NCBI RefSeq assembly: GCF_019097855.1 | Contig: NZ_JAHRGL010000071.1 | Span: 62,001-126,000 of the forward strand | Length of the DNA: 64,000 nucleotides | Source: Geopseudomonas aromaticivorans | GTDB lineage: Bacteria > Pseudomonadota > Gammaproteobacteria > Pseudomonadales > Pseudomonadaceae | Reading direction: 5' to 3' | Shown: one piece after another, positions 19,841 through 29,737 of the stretch | How the letters are laid out: every line of letters starts with the position of its first letter | How positions within the stretch are numbered: the stretch's first letter is position 1 | Translations under genes and position numbers: made by a program | The notes under the pieces: generated by a model | The model's input: the letters and a program-made list of their open reading frames with translations, nothing else | Databases searched by the model: none | What the model was told of the DNA's origin: nothing

Positions 19841-20290
19841 GTGCCCCGTCAAACCCTGCTTGCCGCTCTGCTAGCGTTGCTCAGCCCGTCCCTGTGGGCG
19901 GCGACCTGCAGTGTCGAGATCGAGGCCAGCGACCGGATCGCCTTCAATCGCAATGCCATCGAGGTCAGCCGCAGCTGTCGCGAGTTCACCGTCCACCTGC
20001 GGCACAGCGGCAGCCAGGAAAAAACCCTGATGGGACACAACTGGGTGCTGGCCCGCGCCGCCGACCAGCAGGCCGTGGCGCAGGCCGGGTTGGTGGGCGG
20101 GATATCGCGCAGCTTTATTCGTCCCGGCGATCCGCGGGTGATCGCCGCCACCCGGGTGCTCGGCGGCGGCGAGTCGGACACGGTGACCTTCCCGGTGGCG
20201 CTGCTCGAAGAGGGGCAGCAGTACCTGTTCTTCTGCTCCTTCCCCGGCCATTCGGCGCTGATGAAGGGCACCCTGCGCCTGGTCGATTGA
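19841..20290 (+). CDS. azu: Azurin, periplasmic blue copper protein
   Basis: 149-residue precursor from GTG (GAGGAG 9 bases upstream). The 20-residue signal peptide ends LSPSLWA-ATCSVEIEAS. In mature numbering the type 1 copper ligands fall exactly at azurin positions: His46 (GHNW), Cys112 and His117 (FCSFPGHSALMKG) and Met121, with disulfide Cys3-Cys26. Azurin shuttles electrons in the periplasm, for example to oxidases, nitrite reductase or peroxidase. It is downstream of the PAS kinase/FixJ pair, outside the location I recall for azu in PAO1, so it may be a relocated or second copy. Confidence 0.95.
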   Translation: MPRQTLLAALLALLSPSLWAATCSVEIEASDRIAFNRNAIEVSRSCREFTVHLRHSGSQEKTLMGHNWVLARAADQQAVAQAGLVGGISRSFIRPGDPRVIAATRVLGGGESDTVTFPVALLEEGQQYLFFCSFPGHSALMKGTLRLVD

Positions 20291-20333
20291 GCGTTCGCCC
20301 CGGCAGCCCCGGTTCATCCGGCGCCGCGGGCGT

Positions 20334-22337
20334 TCAGGAGGCCTGAGCGGCGCGGCTGCGCTGTTCCTTGACGGCGACCCAGTGTTCCACCAGCTCGCGC
20401 AGTTGCGACAGTTCCACCGGCTTGGCCATGTGGCCGTCCATGCCGGAGCGCAGCGCGCGCTCCTTGTGCTCGCCGAGGATGTGCGCGGTCAGCGCGACCA
20501 CCGGCGTGCGCGGGTGCTGTTGCGCGGCTTCCCAGGCGCGCAGCTGGACGGTGGCGGCGAAGCCGTCGAGCACCGGCATCTCGCAGTCCATCAGCACCAG
20601 GTCGTAGCGCTGGCGCTGCAGGGCGCGCAGCGCGTCGCGGCCGTTGCTGACCAGATCGGGCTCGACGTCGAGCTTGCCGAGCATGCCGCGGATCACCTTG
20701 GTCGAGATGCTGTTGTCCTCGGCCACCAGCACGCGGAAGTCTTCCGGCACCAGGGGCTGCGTCGCCCGCAGGCTGCCGGGTCCGCCCAGGCCGCGGCGCT
20801 GGCGGCCGAGCTCCTCGGCGAGGGTGGCCTTGAGCGTGTAGCCGGCCACCGGCTTGGCGAGGATGCGGCTGATCCCGGCGTTGCGCGCCACCAGCTTGCT
20901 CGGCGCCTGGCTCAGGCCGCTGAGCATCACCAGCAGCAGGTCGTGGTTGATGTGCGGGTCTTCCTTGATCTTCGCGGCCAGCTGCATGCCGCTCATCCCC
21001 GGCATATCGTGGTCGAGCAGCACCGCATCGAAGTATTCGCGCAGGTTGGCCTTGGTGCGCAGCAGCGCCAGCGCCTCGGCGCCGGAGGCGACGCCGCTGG
21101 CCTGCAGGCCCCAGCTGCTGCACTGCTCGATCAGCACCTTGCGGCAGGTGTCGTTGTCGTCCACCACCAGCACCCGCGCATCGCGCAATTGCAGCGTCGG
21201 GTCGAGCATCGGCTGGGCCAGGCTGGCCGCGGACAGCGGCAGGTTGAGCCACAGCGTCGAGCCCTGCTGCTCGCCGCTCTCGATGCCGAACTCGCCGCGC
21301 ATCAGGGTGACCAGCTGGCGGCTGAGGACCAGGCCGAGGTGGCCGTCGAGGCGGCTCTCGTTGAGGTAGTCGCGGCTGCGCAGATGGGTGTTGAGGAGGA
21401 TCTCGCGCTCCTCGCTGCTCAGCGGCCGGCCGCTGTCCTGCACGGCGATGCGCAGGCGCGGCAGGCTGTCGCCCCGCTCCAGCGCGGCGACCAGCAGCAC
21501 CTCGCCCTCGTCGGTCTGCTTGAAGGCGTGGTCCAGCAGGTTGAGCAGGGTCTGGCGCAGGCGGGCCGGGTCGCCGCCGATGGTGCGCGGCACCTGCGGC
21601 TGGATGAAGCTGATCAGCTCGACCCCCTGCAGCTCGGCGCGGGTGCGGAAGGTTTCCAGGCACTCGTCGAGCAGGGCGGGCAGGTCGAACTGCACGTCGT
21701 CCAGTTCGATCTCCCCGGACTCCAGGGCCGACAGGTCGAGGATCTCGTTGAGCAGCTGCAGCAGTTCGTTGCCCGAGCTGTGGATGGTCTGCACGTAGTC
21801 GCGCTGCTTGGCCGACAGCGGCGTGCCCATGAGCAGTTCGGTCATGCCCAGCACGCCGTTCATGGGGGTGCGGATCTCGTGGCTGATCCTGGCGAGGAAC
21901 TTGGCCTTGGCCTCCTGCTCGGCCTGGCTGGCGGCCTCGGCGCGGCTGGCGCGGAAATCGGCATGCACGGTGCGGCGCTGGCGGGCGGCGAGCAGGTAGC
22001 CGTAGAGGAACAGGCCGAGCAGGCTGGCGCTCAGCAGGGCGACGTTGGTCAGGGGCGACAGATCCGGCCACAGGCCGCTCAGGCCGAGCAGCGACGGCAG
22101 CGCGCAGAGCCCGGCCAGCAGCAGGTTCTGGCGGTCGCGGCGGAAGGCGAAGCGTAACAGGTGGTCGGCCATCAGCATCAGCAGGGCGCCGCACAGCGTG
22201 CCGAGCAGCAGATGGCTGTCGAGGCTGGGCAACCGGGTCTGCAGGGCGGTGACGTGGTCGACGAGGCTCAGCACCCCGAGCGGGACGAGCATGAGCAGAC
22301 TGACGAATGATGCTATGGCAATTCCGAGCCGGCGCAC
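20334..22337 (-). CDS. retS: RetS-like hybrid histidine kinase lacking the periplasmic sensor
   Basis: 667 residues from GTG. Four predicted membrane helices (about 5-28, 42-65, 70-90, 96-118), then HisKA with His153 ([16 protein letters not shown]), an ATPase-like domain, and two receiver domains with Asp442 ([12 protein letters not shown]) and Asp584 ([13 protein letters not shown]). Sequence and position next to purD match RetS, the hybrid sensor that inhibits GacS and so controls the acute/biofilm switch. RetS is about 940 aa with a DISMED2 domain and seven helices; here that sensor is absent. The N-box reads [12 protein letters not shown], His replacing the usual second Asn (residue 270), and no GxGxG G2 box is visible, so kinase activity is doubtful. 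Confidence 0.82.
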   Translation of the reverse strand: MRRLGIAIASFVSLLMLVPLGVLSLVDHVTALQTRLPSLDSHLLLGTLCGALLMLMADHLLRFAFRRDRQNLLLAGLCALPSLLGLSGLWPDLSPLTNVALLSASLLGLFLYGYLLAARQRRTVHADFRASRAEAASQAEQEAKAKFLARISHEIRTPMNGVLGMTELLMGTPLSAKQRDYVQTIHSSGNELLQLLNEILDLSALESGEIELDDVQFDLPALLDECLETFRTRAELQGVELISFIQPQVPRTIGGDPARLRQTLLNLLDHAFKQTDEGEVLLVAALERGDSLPRLRIAVQDSGRPLSSEEREILLNTHLRSRDYLNESRLDGHLGLVLSRQLVTLMRGEFGIESGEQQGSTLWLNLPLSAASLAQPMLDPTLQLRDARVLVVDDNDTCRKVLIEQCSSWGLQASGVASGAEALALLRTKANLREYFDAVLLDHDMPGMSGMQLAAKIKEDPHINHDLLLVMLSGLSQAPSKLVARNAGISRILAKPVAGYTLKATLAEELGRQRRGLGGPGSLRATQPLVPEDFRVLVAEDNSISTKVIRGMLGKLDVEPDLVSNGRDALRALQRQRYDLVLMDCEMPVLDGFAATVQLRAWEAAQQHPRTPVVALTAHILGEHKERALRSGMDGHMAKPVELSQLRELVEHWVAVKEQRSRAAQAS

Positions 22338-22367
22338 GATGAGCTATCCCTACAAGTGTGGTGGGGA

Positions 22368-22396
22368 ATTATACCGGAAGCCGGCTTTGCTCTAAA
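22368..22396 (-). promoter_or_regulatory. Sigma-70 promoter of the retS-like gene
   Basis: On the minus strand TATAAT (complement 22368-22373) is 17 bp from TTTAGA (complement 22391-22396), a 4/6 match to TTGACA. Transcription would begin near 22361, leaving a leader of about 24 bases with AGGGA before the GTG start. This fixes the short form of the kinase: there is no room for a longer N-terminus in this transcript. Confidence 0.65.
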
Positions 22397-22515
22397 CCAA
22401 TGGGCGTGAGAACCGAACGATTTTGCGCCGAATGGTAGCAATAGCGCCGTGATCGCGGGGGCGAAGAAGGGAGGGGGAGGGGGAAGCCGGGGGTGTCCGG
22501 CTTCCTCTGCGCCGT

Positions 22516-22548
22516 GGCCCTGCCCGCCGGTCTGGCGCGGGCAGGGCC
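22516..22548 (-). terminator. GC-rich hairpin after purD
   Basis: GGCCCTGCCCGC (22516-22527) pairs perfectly with GCGGGCAGGGCC (22537-22548) around a 9-base loop, starting 9 bp after the purD stop on the minus strand. No T-run follows, so it may be a weak or Rho-assisted terminator, or an mRNA 3' end stabiliser. Confidence 0.45.
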
Positions 22549-22557
22549 GACGCGGGC

Positions 22558-23850
22558 TCAGCCTTCGCCGCGCTCGCGGGCGATGGCGCGGTAGCCGATG
22601 TCGTGGCGGTAGAAGCAGCCGTTCCAGCGGATCTGCTCGGCCAGGCGGTAGGCCTGCTGCTGGGCGTCGGACACGCTGGCACCGATGGCGGTGGCGCACA
22701 GCACGCGGCCGCCGGCGGTGACCACCTGGCCCTGGGCGTTCAGCGCGGTGCCTGCGTGGAACACCTTGCCGTCGATCTTCGCCGCTGCGTCGAGACCCTC
22801 GATCACGTCACCCTTGGCGTAGTCGCCCGGGTAGCCGCCGGCAGCCAGCACCACGCCCACGGTGGGCCGCGGATCCCAGGTCGCCTCGACCTTGTCCAGC
22901 GCCTTGGCCAGCGCGGCCTCGACCAGCAGGACCAGCGAGGACTCCAGGCGCACCATGATCGGCTGGGTTTCCGGGTCGCCGAAGCGGCAGTTGAACTCGA
23001 TGACCTTGGGCTTGCCGGCCTTGTCGATCATCAGCCCGGCGTACAGGAAGCCGGTGTAGACGTTGCCTTCGGCCGCCATGCCGCGCACGGTCGGGTAGAT
23101 GATCTCGTCCATCACCCGCTGGTGCACTTCGGCGGTGACCACCGGAGCCGGCGAGTAGGCGCCCATGCCGCCGGTGTTCGGGCCGCTGTCGCCGTCGCCG
23201 ACGCGCTTGTGGTCCTGGCTGGTGGCCATCGGCAGCACGTTCTCGCCGTCGACCATGACGATGAAGCTGGCTTCCTCGCCGTCGAGGAACTCCTCGATGA
23301 CCACGCGCGCGCCGGCGTCGCCGAAGGCGTTGCCAGACAGCATGTCGCGCACCGCTTCCTCGGCTTCTTCGAGGGTCATGGCGACGATCACGCCCTTGCC
23401 GGCGGCCAGGCCGTCGGCCTTGACCACGATGGGCGCGCCCTTCTCGCGCAGGTAGGCCAGCGCCGGCTCGACTTCGGTGAAGTTCTGGTAGTCGGCGGTG
23501 GGGATCTGCTGGCGGGCCAGGAAGTCCTTGGTGAAGGCCTTGGAGCCTTCCAGCTGGGCGGCGGCGGCGGTCGGGCCGAAGATCGCCAGCTTGCGGCTGC
23601 GGAACAGGTCGACCACGCCCTTCACCAGCGGCGCTTCCGGGCCGACGATGGTCAGCTGCACGTTCTGCTCGGCGAAGTCGGCCAGTTGCTCGATGGCCAG
23701 CACGTCGATGGCGACGTTCTCGCACTTGGCTTCGGTGGCGGTGCCGGCGTTGCCGGGGGCGACGAAGACCTTGGCGACGCGCGGGTCCTGCGCCACTTTC
23801 CAGGCCAGGGCGTGCTCGCGGCCGCCGCTGCCGATGATCAGTACGTTCAT
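22558..23850 (-). CDS. purD: Phosphoribosylamine-glycine ligase (GAR synthetase)
   Basis: 430 residues, ATP-grasp enzyme of purine synthesis converting phosphoribosylamine and glycine to GAR. It starts MNVLIIGSGGREHALAWKV, with GGAG 6 bases before the ATG. VVKADGLAAGKGVIVA is the ATP-grasp signature; FNCRFGDPETQPIM matches the PurD signature. Extra in-frame codons upstream do not resemble the family. It follows purH in the purine cluster, with a 237-bp gap containing a repeat hairpin, and precedes the retS-like gene. Confidence 0.97.
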   Translation of the reverse strand: MNVLIIGSGGREHALAWKVAQDPRVAKVFVAPGNAGTATEAKCENVAIDVLAIEQLADFAEQNVQLTIVGPEAPLVKGVVDLFRSRKLAIFGPTAAAAQLEGSKAFTKDFLARQQIPTADYQNFTEVEPALAYLREKGAPIVVKADGLAAGKGVIVAMTLEEAEEAVRDMLSGNAFGDAGARVVIEEFLDGEEASFIVMVDGENVLPMATSQDHKRVGDGDSGPNTGGMGAYSPAPVVTAEVHQRVMDEIIYPTVRGMAAEGNVYTGFLYAGLMIDKAGKPKVIEFNCRFGDPETQPIMVRLESSLVLLVEAALAKALDKVEATWDPRPTVGVVLAAGGYPGDYAKGDVIEGLDAAAKIDGKVFHAGTALNAQGQVVTAGGRVLCATAIGASVSDAQQQAYRLAEQIRWNGCFYRHDIGYRAIARERGEG

Positions 23851-23887
23851 TGCGTTCTCCTTGGGGAGTCGGGCCTGTGGCCCGATC

Positions 23888-23914
23888 GGTGGACAGCTGC
23901 GGCTGTCCACCCTA
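23888..23914. repeat. Single hairpin of the dispersed repeat family (purH-purD gap)
   Basis: GGTGGACAGC (23888-23897) pairs with GCTGTCCACC (23902-23911), then CTACG follows, giving the CACCCTACG end seen in the longer copies at 29613, 57742 and 62377. The 237-bp purH-purD gap holds no gene that I can support apart from this element; the rest (23915-24087) shows nothing clear. Confidence 0.55.
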
Positions 23915-24087
23915 CGAGTCTGGTGCCGGGCCAGTGCCCTGCATATTCGAATCTTTCGGGTCGCGATGAAGTGTCTGGATGCAAGGCGGCGGTGGGCTCG
24001 ACGAGCGCAGTTGCCTCAATGGCAATGAGCATCGGCGAGTCCGCCGCCAACGCCGCAGACGGGCGCTTCAGCGCGGCCATGCCACCC

Positions 24088-25695
24088 TTAGTGACGGAAG
24101 TGGCGCATGCCGGTGAATACCATGGCAATGCCCGCTTCGTCGGCGGCGGCGATCACCTCGGCGTCGCGCATCGAGCCGCCCGGCTGGATCACCGCGGTGA
24201 TGCCGGCCTTGGCAGCGTTGTCGATGCCGTCGCGGAACGGGAAGAAGGCGTCGCTCGCCATCACCGCACCGGGTACCGGCAGGCCGGCGTGCTCGGCCTT
24301 GATCGCGGCGATGCGCGCGGAGTTGACGCGGCTCATCTGGCCGGCGCCGACGCCGACGGTCTGGCGGTTCTTGGCGTAGACGATGGCGTTGGACTTGACG
24401 AACTTGGCCACCTTCCAGGCGAAGATCAGGTCGTGGATTTCCTGCTCGCTCGGCGCGCGCTGGGTGACGACCTTCAGATCCGCTTCGCCGATCATGCCGA
24501 TGTCGCGGCTCTGCACCAGCAGGCCGCCGTTGACGCGCTTGTAGTCCAGACCGGCAATACGCTCGGCCGGCCACTGGCCGCATTCGAGCAGGCGCACGTT
24601 GGCCTTGGAGGCGACCACTTCGCGGGCTTCGGCGCTGATGCTCGGGGCGATGATCACTTCGACGAACTGGCGCTCGACGATGGCCTTGGCGGTTTCGCCA
24701 TCCAGCTCGCGGTTGAAGGCGATGATGCCGCCGAAGGCGGACTCGGTGTCGGTGGCGTAGGCCAGGTCGTAGGCCTTGCGGATGCCGCCGTCGGCTTCCG
24801 GGACCACGGCGACGCCGCACGGGTTGGCGTGCTTGACGATCACGCAGGCCGGCTTGACGAAGCTCTTCACGCACTCCAGCGCGGCGTCGGTGTCGGCCAC
24901 GTTGTTGTAGGACAGTTCCTTGCCCTGCAGCTGCTTGGCGGTGGCGATGCTGGCCTCGGCCGGGTTGGCCTCGACGTAGAAGGCCGCGTTCTGGTGCGGG
25001 TTCTCGCCGTAGCGCATGTCCTGCGCCTTGATGAACTGGCTGTTGAAGGTGCGCGGGAATTCGCTGCGGCCTTCGGTGGACAGGGTCTCGGCCTTCTGGT
25101 CGACGGTGCCCAGGTAGTTGGCGATCATGCCGTCGTAGGCGGCGGTGTGCTCGAAGGCCTTGAGCGCCAGGTCGAAGCGCTGGGCATAGGTCAGGCCGCC
25201 GGTCTTCAGCGAGGCGACGATGCCGGCGTAGTCACCAGCGTTGACCACGATGGCGACGTCCTTGTGGTTCTTGGCCGCCGAGCGAACCATGGTCGGGCCG
25301 CCGATGTCGATGTTCTCGATGGCGTCCGGCAGGGTGCAGCCGGCCTTGGCCACGGTAGCTGCGAACGGGTAGAGGTTGACCGCGACCAGGTCGATCGGGT
25401 TGATGCCGTGCTCGGCCATCACCGCGCCGTCGAGATCGCGACGGCCGAGGATGCCGCCGTGGATCTTCGGATGCAGGGTCTTCACCCGGCCGTCCATCAT
25501 TTCCGGGAAGCCGGTGTAGTCGGCCACTTCGACCGCGGCCACGCCGTTTTCGCGCAGCAGCTTGAAGGTGCCGCCGGTGGAGAGGATCTCGACGCCGAGG
25601 GCGGCGAGTTCGCGGGCGAAGTCGACGACGCCGGTCTTGTCGGACACGCTGATCAGCGCGCGGCGGACGGGAAGGCGGGTGGTCTGGTCGGTCAT
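24088..25695 (-). CDS. purH: Bifunctional AICAR transformylase / IMP cyclohydrolase
   Basis: 535 residues, the usual length. PurH does the last two steps of IMP synthesis. The IMP cyclohydrolase half opens [19 protein letters not shown] and STGGTFKLL; the transformylase half has [10 protein letters not shown] and [13 protein letters not shown], with the C-terminal [19 protein letters not shown] chose the ATG at 25693-25695 ([14 protein letters not shown]), preceded by GGA at 7 bases, over one four codons upstream. It follows fis by 72 bp with an intervening hairpin terminator. Confidence 0.97.
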   Translation of the reverse strand: MTDQTTRLPVRRALISVSDKTGVVDFARELAALGVEILSTGGTFKLLRENGVAAVEVADYTGFPEMMDGRVKTLHPKIHGGILGRRDLDGAVMAEHGINPIDLVAVNLYPFAATVAKAGCTLPDAIENIDIGGPTMVRSAAKNHKDVAIVVNAGDYAGIVASLKTGGLTYAQRFDLALKAFEHTAAYDGMIANYLGTVDQKAETLSTEGRSEFPRTFNSQFIKAQDMRYGENPHQNAAFYVEANPAEASIATAKQLQGKELSYNNVADTDAALECVKSFVKPACVIVKHANPCGVAVVPEADGGIRKAYDLAYATDTESAFGGIIAFNRELDGETAKAIVERQFVEVIIAPSISAEAREVVASKANVRLLECGQWPAERIAGLDYKRVNGGLLVQSRDIGMIGEADLKVVTQRAPSEQEIHDLIFAWKVAKFVKSNAIVYAKNRQTVGVGAGQMSRVNSARIAAIKAEHAGLPVPGAVMASDAFFPFRDGIDNAAKAGITAVIQPGGSMRDAEVIAAADEAGIAMVFTGMRHFRH

Positions 25696-25726
25696 CTCGG
25701 ATTCCATCAGGACAGGATTGGACAGA

Positions 25727-25753
25727 AAGGGCAGCAGCCGGACTGCTGCCCTT
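25727..25753 (-). terminator. Hairpin terminator between fis and purH
   Basis: On the minus strand AAGGGCAGCAG pairs perfectly with CTGCTGCCCTT (11 bp, 5-base loop), followed by TCTGTCC. It starts 14 bp after the fis stop and 32 bp before the purH start, so it probably ends most dusB-fis transcripts and leaves purH to read-through or its own promoter. Confidence 0.7.
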
Positions 25754-25767
25754 CCAGGCGGATCGGG

Positions 25768-26088
25768 TTACAGCAGGTCGTACTGCTTGAGCTTCTTGCG
25801 CAGGGTGCCGCGGTTCAGGCCGAGCAGCTCGGAGGCCTTGGTCTGGTTGCCCTTGACGTAGCGCATCACGGTTTCCAGCAGCGGCGCCTCCACTTCCGAC
25901 AGCACCAGATTGTAGACGTCGGTCACCGGCTGGCCGTCGAGGTGGGCGAAGTAGTTGTGCAAGGCCTGCTCCACGCTGTCGCGCAGGGTGCGCCGCTCCT
26001 CGCTGGGGGCGATGAGGTGCTGTTTCAGGTTGGCGTTGTCGCTCACGGCAGTCATTCCACTCACAAAATTCTCGGTCAGGGTCGTCAT
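25768..26088 (-). CDS. fis: DNA-binding protein Fis
   Basis: 106 residues, nucleoid-associated Fis. The C-terminal HTH reads [20 protein letters not shown] followed by [10 protein letters not shown], close to the enteric protein. Fis bends DNA and regulates rRNA, recombination and many promoters. Its start overlaps the dusB stop by 4 bases (ATGA), the conserved dusB-fis operon. Confidence 0.97.
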   Translation of the reverse strand: MTTLTENFVSGMTAVSDNANLKQHLIAPSEERRTLRDSVEQALHNYFAHLDGQPVTDVYNLVLSEVEAPLLETVMRYVKGNQTKASELLGLNRGTLRKKLKQYDLL

Positions 26089-27083
26089 GCGGCCGTCCCT
26101 CTGCAGATGTCCTGCTGCCTGGCCAGGAAGCCGCGCACGCTCGCGTGCTGGGCGGCGGGGCAGTCCAGGCGGTTGAAGTCGTTACGAAAGTCCCTGCCCC
26201 CCGGCAGGGTGGCGAGGTACCAGCCGACGTGCTTGCGGGCGATGCGCACGCCCATCACTTCGCCGTAGAAGGCATGCAGCTCGCTCAGATGCTCGAGGAG
26301 GATGCTCTCGACTTCCTCGAGTTGCGGTCCGGGCAGCAGTTCGCCGGTCTGCAGGTAGTGGTCGATCTCGCGGAAGATCCACGGCCGGCCCTGGGCGGCG
26401 CGGCCGATCATCAGCGCATCGGCGCCGGTGGCGTCGAGCACGGCGCGGGCCTTGTGCGGCGAGTCGATGTCGCCGTTGGCGAACAGCGGCAGGCTCACCG
26501 CCTCGCGGATCGCGGCGATGGTGGCGTACTCGGCCTCGCCGGTGTACAGGTCGGCGCGGGTGCGGCCGTGCACCGACAGCGCGGCGATGCCGGCCTGCTC
26601 GGCGATGCGCGCGATGCTCACGCCGTTCTTGTGGTCGCGATCCCAGCCGGTGCGGATCTTCAGGGTCACCGGCACATCGACGGCGCCGACCACCGCATCG
26701 AGGATCTGCCCGACCAGCTGCTCGTCCTTCATCAGCGCCGAGCCGGCGGCCTTGTTGCAGACCTTCTTGGCCGGGCAGCCCATGTTGATGTCGATGATCT
26801 GCGCGCCCAGCTCGACGTTGCGGCGCGCCGCCTCGGCGAGCATCTGCGGGTCGCCGCCGGCGATCTGCACCGAGCGCGGCTCGGGATCGCCGTCGTGGAG
26901 CATGCGCAGGCGCGACTTGCGGCTGTGCCACAGGCTCACGTCGCTGGTGAGCATTTCGGACACGACCAGGCCGGCGCCCAGGCGGCGACACAGTTGGCGG
27001 AACGGACGATCGGTGACGCCGGCCATGGGGGCCAGGATCAGGCGATTGGGGAGCGTGTAAGGGCCGATGCGAACCACCGACAT
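26085..27083 (-). CDS. dusB: tRNA-dihydrouridine synthase B
   Basis: 332 residues, FMN-dependent enzyme reducing uridine in the tRNA D-loop. [17 protein letters not shown] opens the TIM barrel; the catalytic Cys is in [19 protein letters not shown]; the FMN phosphate site is in [13 protein letters not shown]. First gene of the dusB-fis operon, coupled to fis by a 4-base overlap. The 130-bp gap upstream contains a GC-rich 7-bp hairpin (27140-27156) of unclear role. Confidence 0.97.
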   Translation of the reverse strand: MSVVRIGPYTLPNRLILAPMAGVTDRPFRQLCRRLGAGLVVSEMLTSDVSLWHSRKSRLRMLHDGDPEPRSVQIAGGDPQMLAEAARRNVELGAQIIDINMGCPAKKVCNKAAGSALMKDEQLVGQILDAVVGAVDVPVTLKIRTGWDRDHKNGVSIARIAEQAGIAALSVHGRTRADLYTGEAEYATIAAIREAVSLPLFANGDIDSPHKARAVLDATGADALMIGRAAQGRPWIFREIDHYLQTGELLPGPQLEEVESILLEHLSELHAFYGEVMGVRIARKHVGWYLATLPGGRDFRNDFNRLDCPAAQHASVRGFLARQQDICRGTAA

Positions 27084-27213
27084 GGGGTATCCCTGCCGCA
27101 GGGGGCAAATCAGCTGCTGGAAAAGGGTGGCGATGATACCCGCTCCGCGGGAGCGGTTAAAGACTGTTCTGGATGTTTTTTGAACAGCGCCGCCGTGGCG
27201 ACGGCGCAGGGGT

Positions 27214-28593
27214 TCAGTCCGGCGAGTGGAAGGCCAGGCTGTAGTTCACCGCCTGGGCGCCCGGATCGAGGATTTCCAGGGCGATGTGGATCGGCGTCTG
27301 CGGCGGCATGCTGGTGCGCCCGGCCAGTTCGCCGCTGAGGTACTCGCCCGGCTTGAAGCGGCGGCTGGCCAGCGGCTGGCCGTTGATGTCCTCGAAGCGC
27401 AGCTCGAGCAGCGGGAAGGGCTGCGCGAAGTCGCCGCGGTTGTAGATGATCGCGTCGACGGTCAGCGCGCCGGGATGGGTCGGGTGGCTGCGCACGGTCA
27501 GGTTGCTGCTCTTGATCAGGCTGACGTCGACCCGCGGCGGCAGGCTGCAGCCAAGCAGCGGGCAGGCCTTCTCGAACCAGGGGCGCCACTGCTCCTGACG
27601 GGCCAGCTCCGGCAGGTGATGCCAGATGTACTGCCCGGCCAGGCCGGCCAGGGCCAGCAGGATCAGCAGCAGCCACAGCAGACGGCGGCCCCAGTTGGCA
27701 CGTGGCGCCTGCCAGTCGAGTTGCAGCGGCTCGTCGTTGAGGTGGCGCAGACCTTCGGCGCGCAGCTGGGGCTCGCTGCGCTGGGCCGCGGCGCTGGCCG
27801 CCAGGGTGGCCGCCGCCTCGCTGACCGACAGCGGCTGGTCGCGCTCGGCGACCAGTGCGGCCTGCGGATGGGCGGCGACTTCCTGGGCATCGTCGGCCAG
27901 GCCGCCCAGCTCGTCGCAGGGGTTGTCCTCCGCCAGCGGCGGTTCCTCGCGGTGGCGGGCATCGAGCGGTTTGGCCCCGCGCGGCGTGCCGGGGGACTGG
28001 TCGTGCAGCAGGGCTTCGGCCCAGCTTTCATCGTGCGGGTCGCGGCTGTTGCTGGCCGCGCTGCCGAAGGGGCTCTGCGGCGGGTGGTAGTCGAGGAACT
28101 CGCTGCTCAGCTCGAAGCTGTCCGGCTCCAGCTTGGCCAGTTCCTCGTCAAGCTCGAGGTCGAGGTTGTCCAGATCGAGGTCGTCGTGGATCCACAGGGT
28201 GTCGTCGTCCGCGGCTTTCGCCGCGGGGGCTGCCGCGGCCGGCGCAGTGGGTGCAGTGGGTGACGCGGCGGGCGGCGTGGCAGCGTCCGCCGAGGTCGGC
28301 ATGGGCGGTGCGGGGGTGTAGCCGGCCAGCTGGATGTTCGCGGCGCTGCTGTCGCTCAGGCCGGCGGCCAGTGCGCCGGCGGCAGCGGCGGTCAGGGTGG
28401 TGTCCTGTTCGTCGCCCGGCGCCTCCGGCTCGGCCGCCTGCGCCAGCGGCGTGGTGGCCAGCTGCTCGGCGGCGTTGAACACCTGCAGGCAGGCACCGCA
28501 GCGCACGGCGCCGCGGGCCATGCCGAGCTGCGCGCGGGTGACGCGGAAGCGGGTCTGGCAATGGGGGCACTGGGTGACGAATGACTCGGTCAT
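27214..28593 (-). CDS. Zinc-ribbon plus DUF3426 membrane protein
   Basis: 459 residues. The N-terminal MJ0042-type zinc ribbon has two CxxC pairs (CPHC and CGAC in CPHCQTRFRV ... VRCGACLQVFNA). A long Ala/Pro/acidic low-complexity linker follows (about 50-275), then one membrane helix (LLWLLLILLALAGLAGQYI, about 305-325) and a C-terminal DUF3426 domain with GRTSMPPQTPIHI. This family is commonly found between prmA and dusB in pseudomonads; function unknown. It follows prmA by 62 bp and is probably co-transcribed. Confidence 0.85.
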   Translation of the reverse strand: MTESFVTQCPHCQTRFRVTRAQLGMARGAVRCGACLQVFNAAEQLATTPLAQAAEPEAPGDEQDTTLTAAAAGALAAGLSDSSAANIQLAGYTPAPPMPTSADAATPPAASPTAPTAPAAAAPAAKAADDDTLWIHDDLDLDNLDLELDEELAKLEPDSFELSSEFLDYHPPQSPFGSAASNSRDPHDESWAEALLHDQSPGTPRGAKPLDARHREEPPLAEDNPCDELGGLADDAQEVAAHPQAALVAERDQPLSVSEAAATLAASAAAQRSEPQLRAEGLRHLNDEPLQLDWQAPRANWGRRLLWLLLILLALAGLAGQYIWHHLPELARQEQWRPWFEKACPLLGCSLPPRVDVSLIKSSNLTVRSHPTHPGALTVDAIIYNRGDFAQPFPLLELRFEDINGQPLASRRFKPGEYLSGELAGRTSMPPQTPIHIALEILDPGAQAVNYSLAFHSPD

Positions 28594-28655
28594 GCTGCGC
28601 TATTCCGGAACAGGTCAGGGGTTGATTCTAGCGCAGCGCAGCATGGCTCGGCAGC

Positions 28656-29534
28656 TCAGCGGCGCACGCCGCTGATGCGCACCCAGCCTTCCTTCACTGC
28701 GGTCGGGTCGAGGTCGAAGGCCTCGGCGTAGGCGGCGCGCACTTCCTCGGCCTGCTCGGCGAGGATGCCGGACAGCGCCAGGCGACCGCCCGGCTTGACC
28801 AGGGCGGTGATGGTCGGCGCCAGCTGCACCAGCGGGCCGGCGAGGATGTTGGCCACCACCACGTCGACCGGCTGTTGCGGCAGCTGCTCGGGCAGGTAGA
28901 CCGGGAAGGCGTCGGCCGGCAGGCCGTTGCGCCCGGCGTTGTCCAGGGAGGCCTCCAGCGCCTGCGGGTCGATGTCGGTGCCCAGCGCCGAGGCGGCGCC
29001 GAGCAGCAGCGCGGCGATGCCGAGGATGCCCGAGCCGCAGCCGAAGTCGAGCACCCGGCAGCCGGCGAGCTCCTGGCCGTCCAGCCACTCCAGGCACAGC
29101 GCGGTGGTCGGGTGGGTGCCGGTGCCGAAGGCCAGGCCCGGATCGAGCAGCAGGTTGACCGCCTCCGGCTCCGGCGCGGCATGCCAGCTCGGCACGATCC
29201 ACAGGCGGCGGCCGAAGCGCATCGGGTGGAAGTTGTCCATCCAGCTGCGCTCCCAGTCCTGGTCCTCGATGCGCTCGACCTGGTATTCGGGCAGCTCGCC
29301 GCCGCGCAGCAGCTTGAGGTGGGCGAGCACCGCGTCGGCGTCGGTGCCGTCCTCGAACAGGGCGAGCAGGTGGGTGTGGGTCCACAGCGGGGTGGTGCCC
29401 AGGTCCGGCTCGAAGATCGGCTGGTCCTCGGCGTCCATGAAGGTCACGGAGACCGCGCCCAGCTCCAGCAGCTGGTCTTCCAGCACGGCGGCCTGGTGGG
29501 GAGTGATGGCGAGTCGGACTTGCAGCCAGGGCAT
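28656..29534 (-). CDS. prmA: Ribosomal protein L11 methyltransferase
   Basis: 292 residues, SAM-dependent enzyme that trimethylates ribosomal protein L11. Motif I is [16 protein letters not shown]; the substrate/catalytic motif is [15 protein letters not shown] (NIL). The N-terminal domain ([15 protein letters not shown]) is the L11-binding part. Start at 29532-29534 gives the expected length. Upstream lies a 203-bp gap carrying a repeat element and the accC terminator. Confidence 0.97.
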   Translation of the reverse strand: MPWLQVRLAITPHQAAVLEDQLLELGAVSVTFMDAEDQPIFEPDLGTTPLWTHTHLLALFEDGTDADAVLAHLKLLRGGELPEYQVERIEDQDWERSWMDNFHPMRFGRRLWIVPSWHAAPEPEAVNLLLDPGLAFGTGTHPTTALCLEWLDGQELAGCRVLDFGCGSGILGIAALLLGAASALGTDIDPQALEASLDNAGRNGLPADAFPVYLPEQLPQQPVDVVVANILAGPLVQLAPTITALVKPGGRLALSGILAEQAEEVRAAYAEAFDLDPTAVKEGWVRISGVRR

Positions 29535-29612
29535 GGCGGAGGCCTCATGAGGAGTGGGGGCGAATGGCGGGCAAGCTTACTGGAGGGGGCGGTGCGCTGC
29601 CAGTGCGGCTCC

Positions 29613-29676
29613 GTAGGGTGCGCCGTGCGCAGCGTGATGGGGGCGTGGCCCGGTTGGTGCGCACGGCGCACCCTAC
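29613..29676. repeat. Intergenic inverted repeat with 19-bp perfect arms
   Basis: GTAGGGTGCGCCGTGCGCA (29613-29631) and its exact reverse complement (29658-29676) bound a 64-bp element between prmA and accC. It shares GTAGGGTG...CACCCTAC ends with elements at 57742 and 62377. No coding capacity; it looks like a REP/MITE-like unit. Confidence 0.75.
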
Positions 29677-29690
29677 GCCAGGCAGAAACG

Positions 29691-29718
29691 ACAGAGGCCG
29701 CCCGAAGGCGGCCTCTGT
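29691..29718 (-). terminator. Terminator of the aroQ-accB-accC operon
   Basis: On the minus strand ACAGAGGCCGCC-ttcg-GGCGGCCTCTGT: a 12-bp perfect stem with a stable UUCG tetraloop, followed by CGTTTCTG, starting about 20 bp after the accC stop. Confidence 0.8.
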
Positions 29719-29737
29719 GCAAGCAGCGAGCCGAGGC

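Noticed and set aside
22603-26268. 1221-codon plus-strand open frame over purD-purH-fis
   Set aside because: Shadow frame opposite strongly conserved purine genes; His/Asp/Gly-rich with no family.
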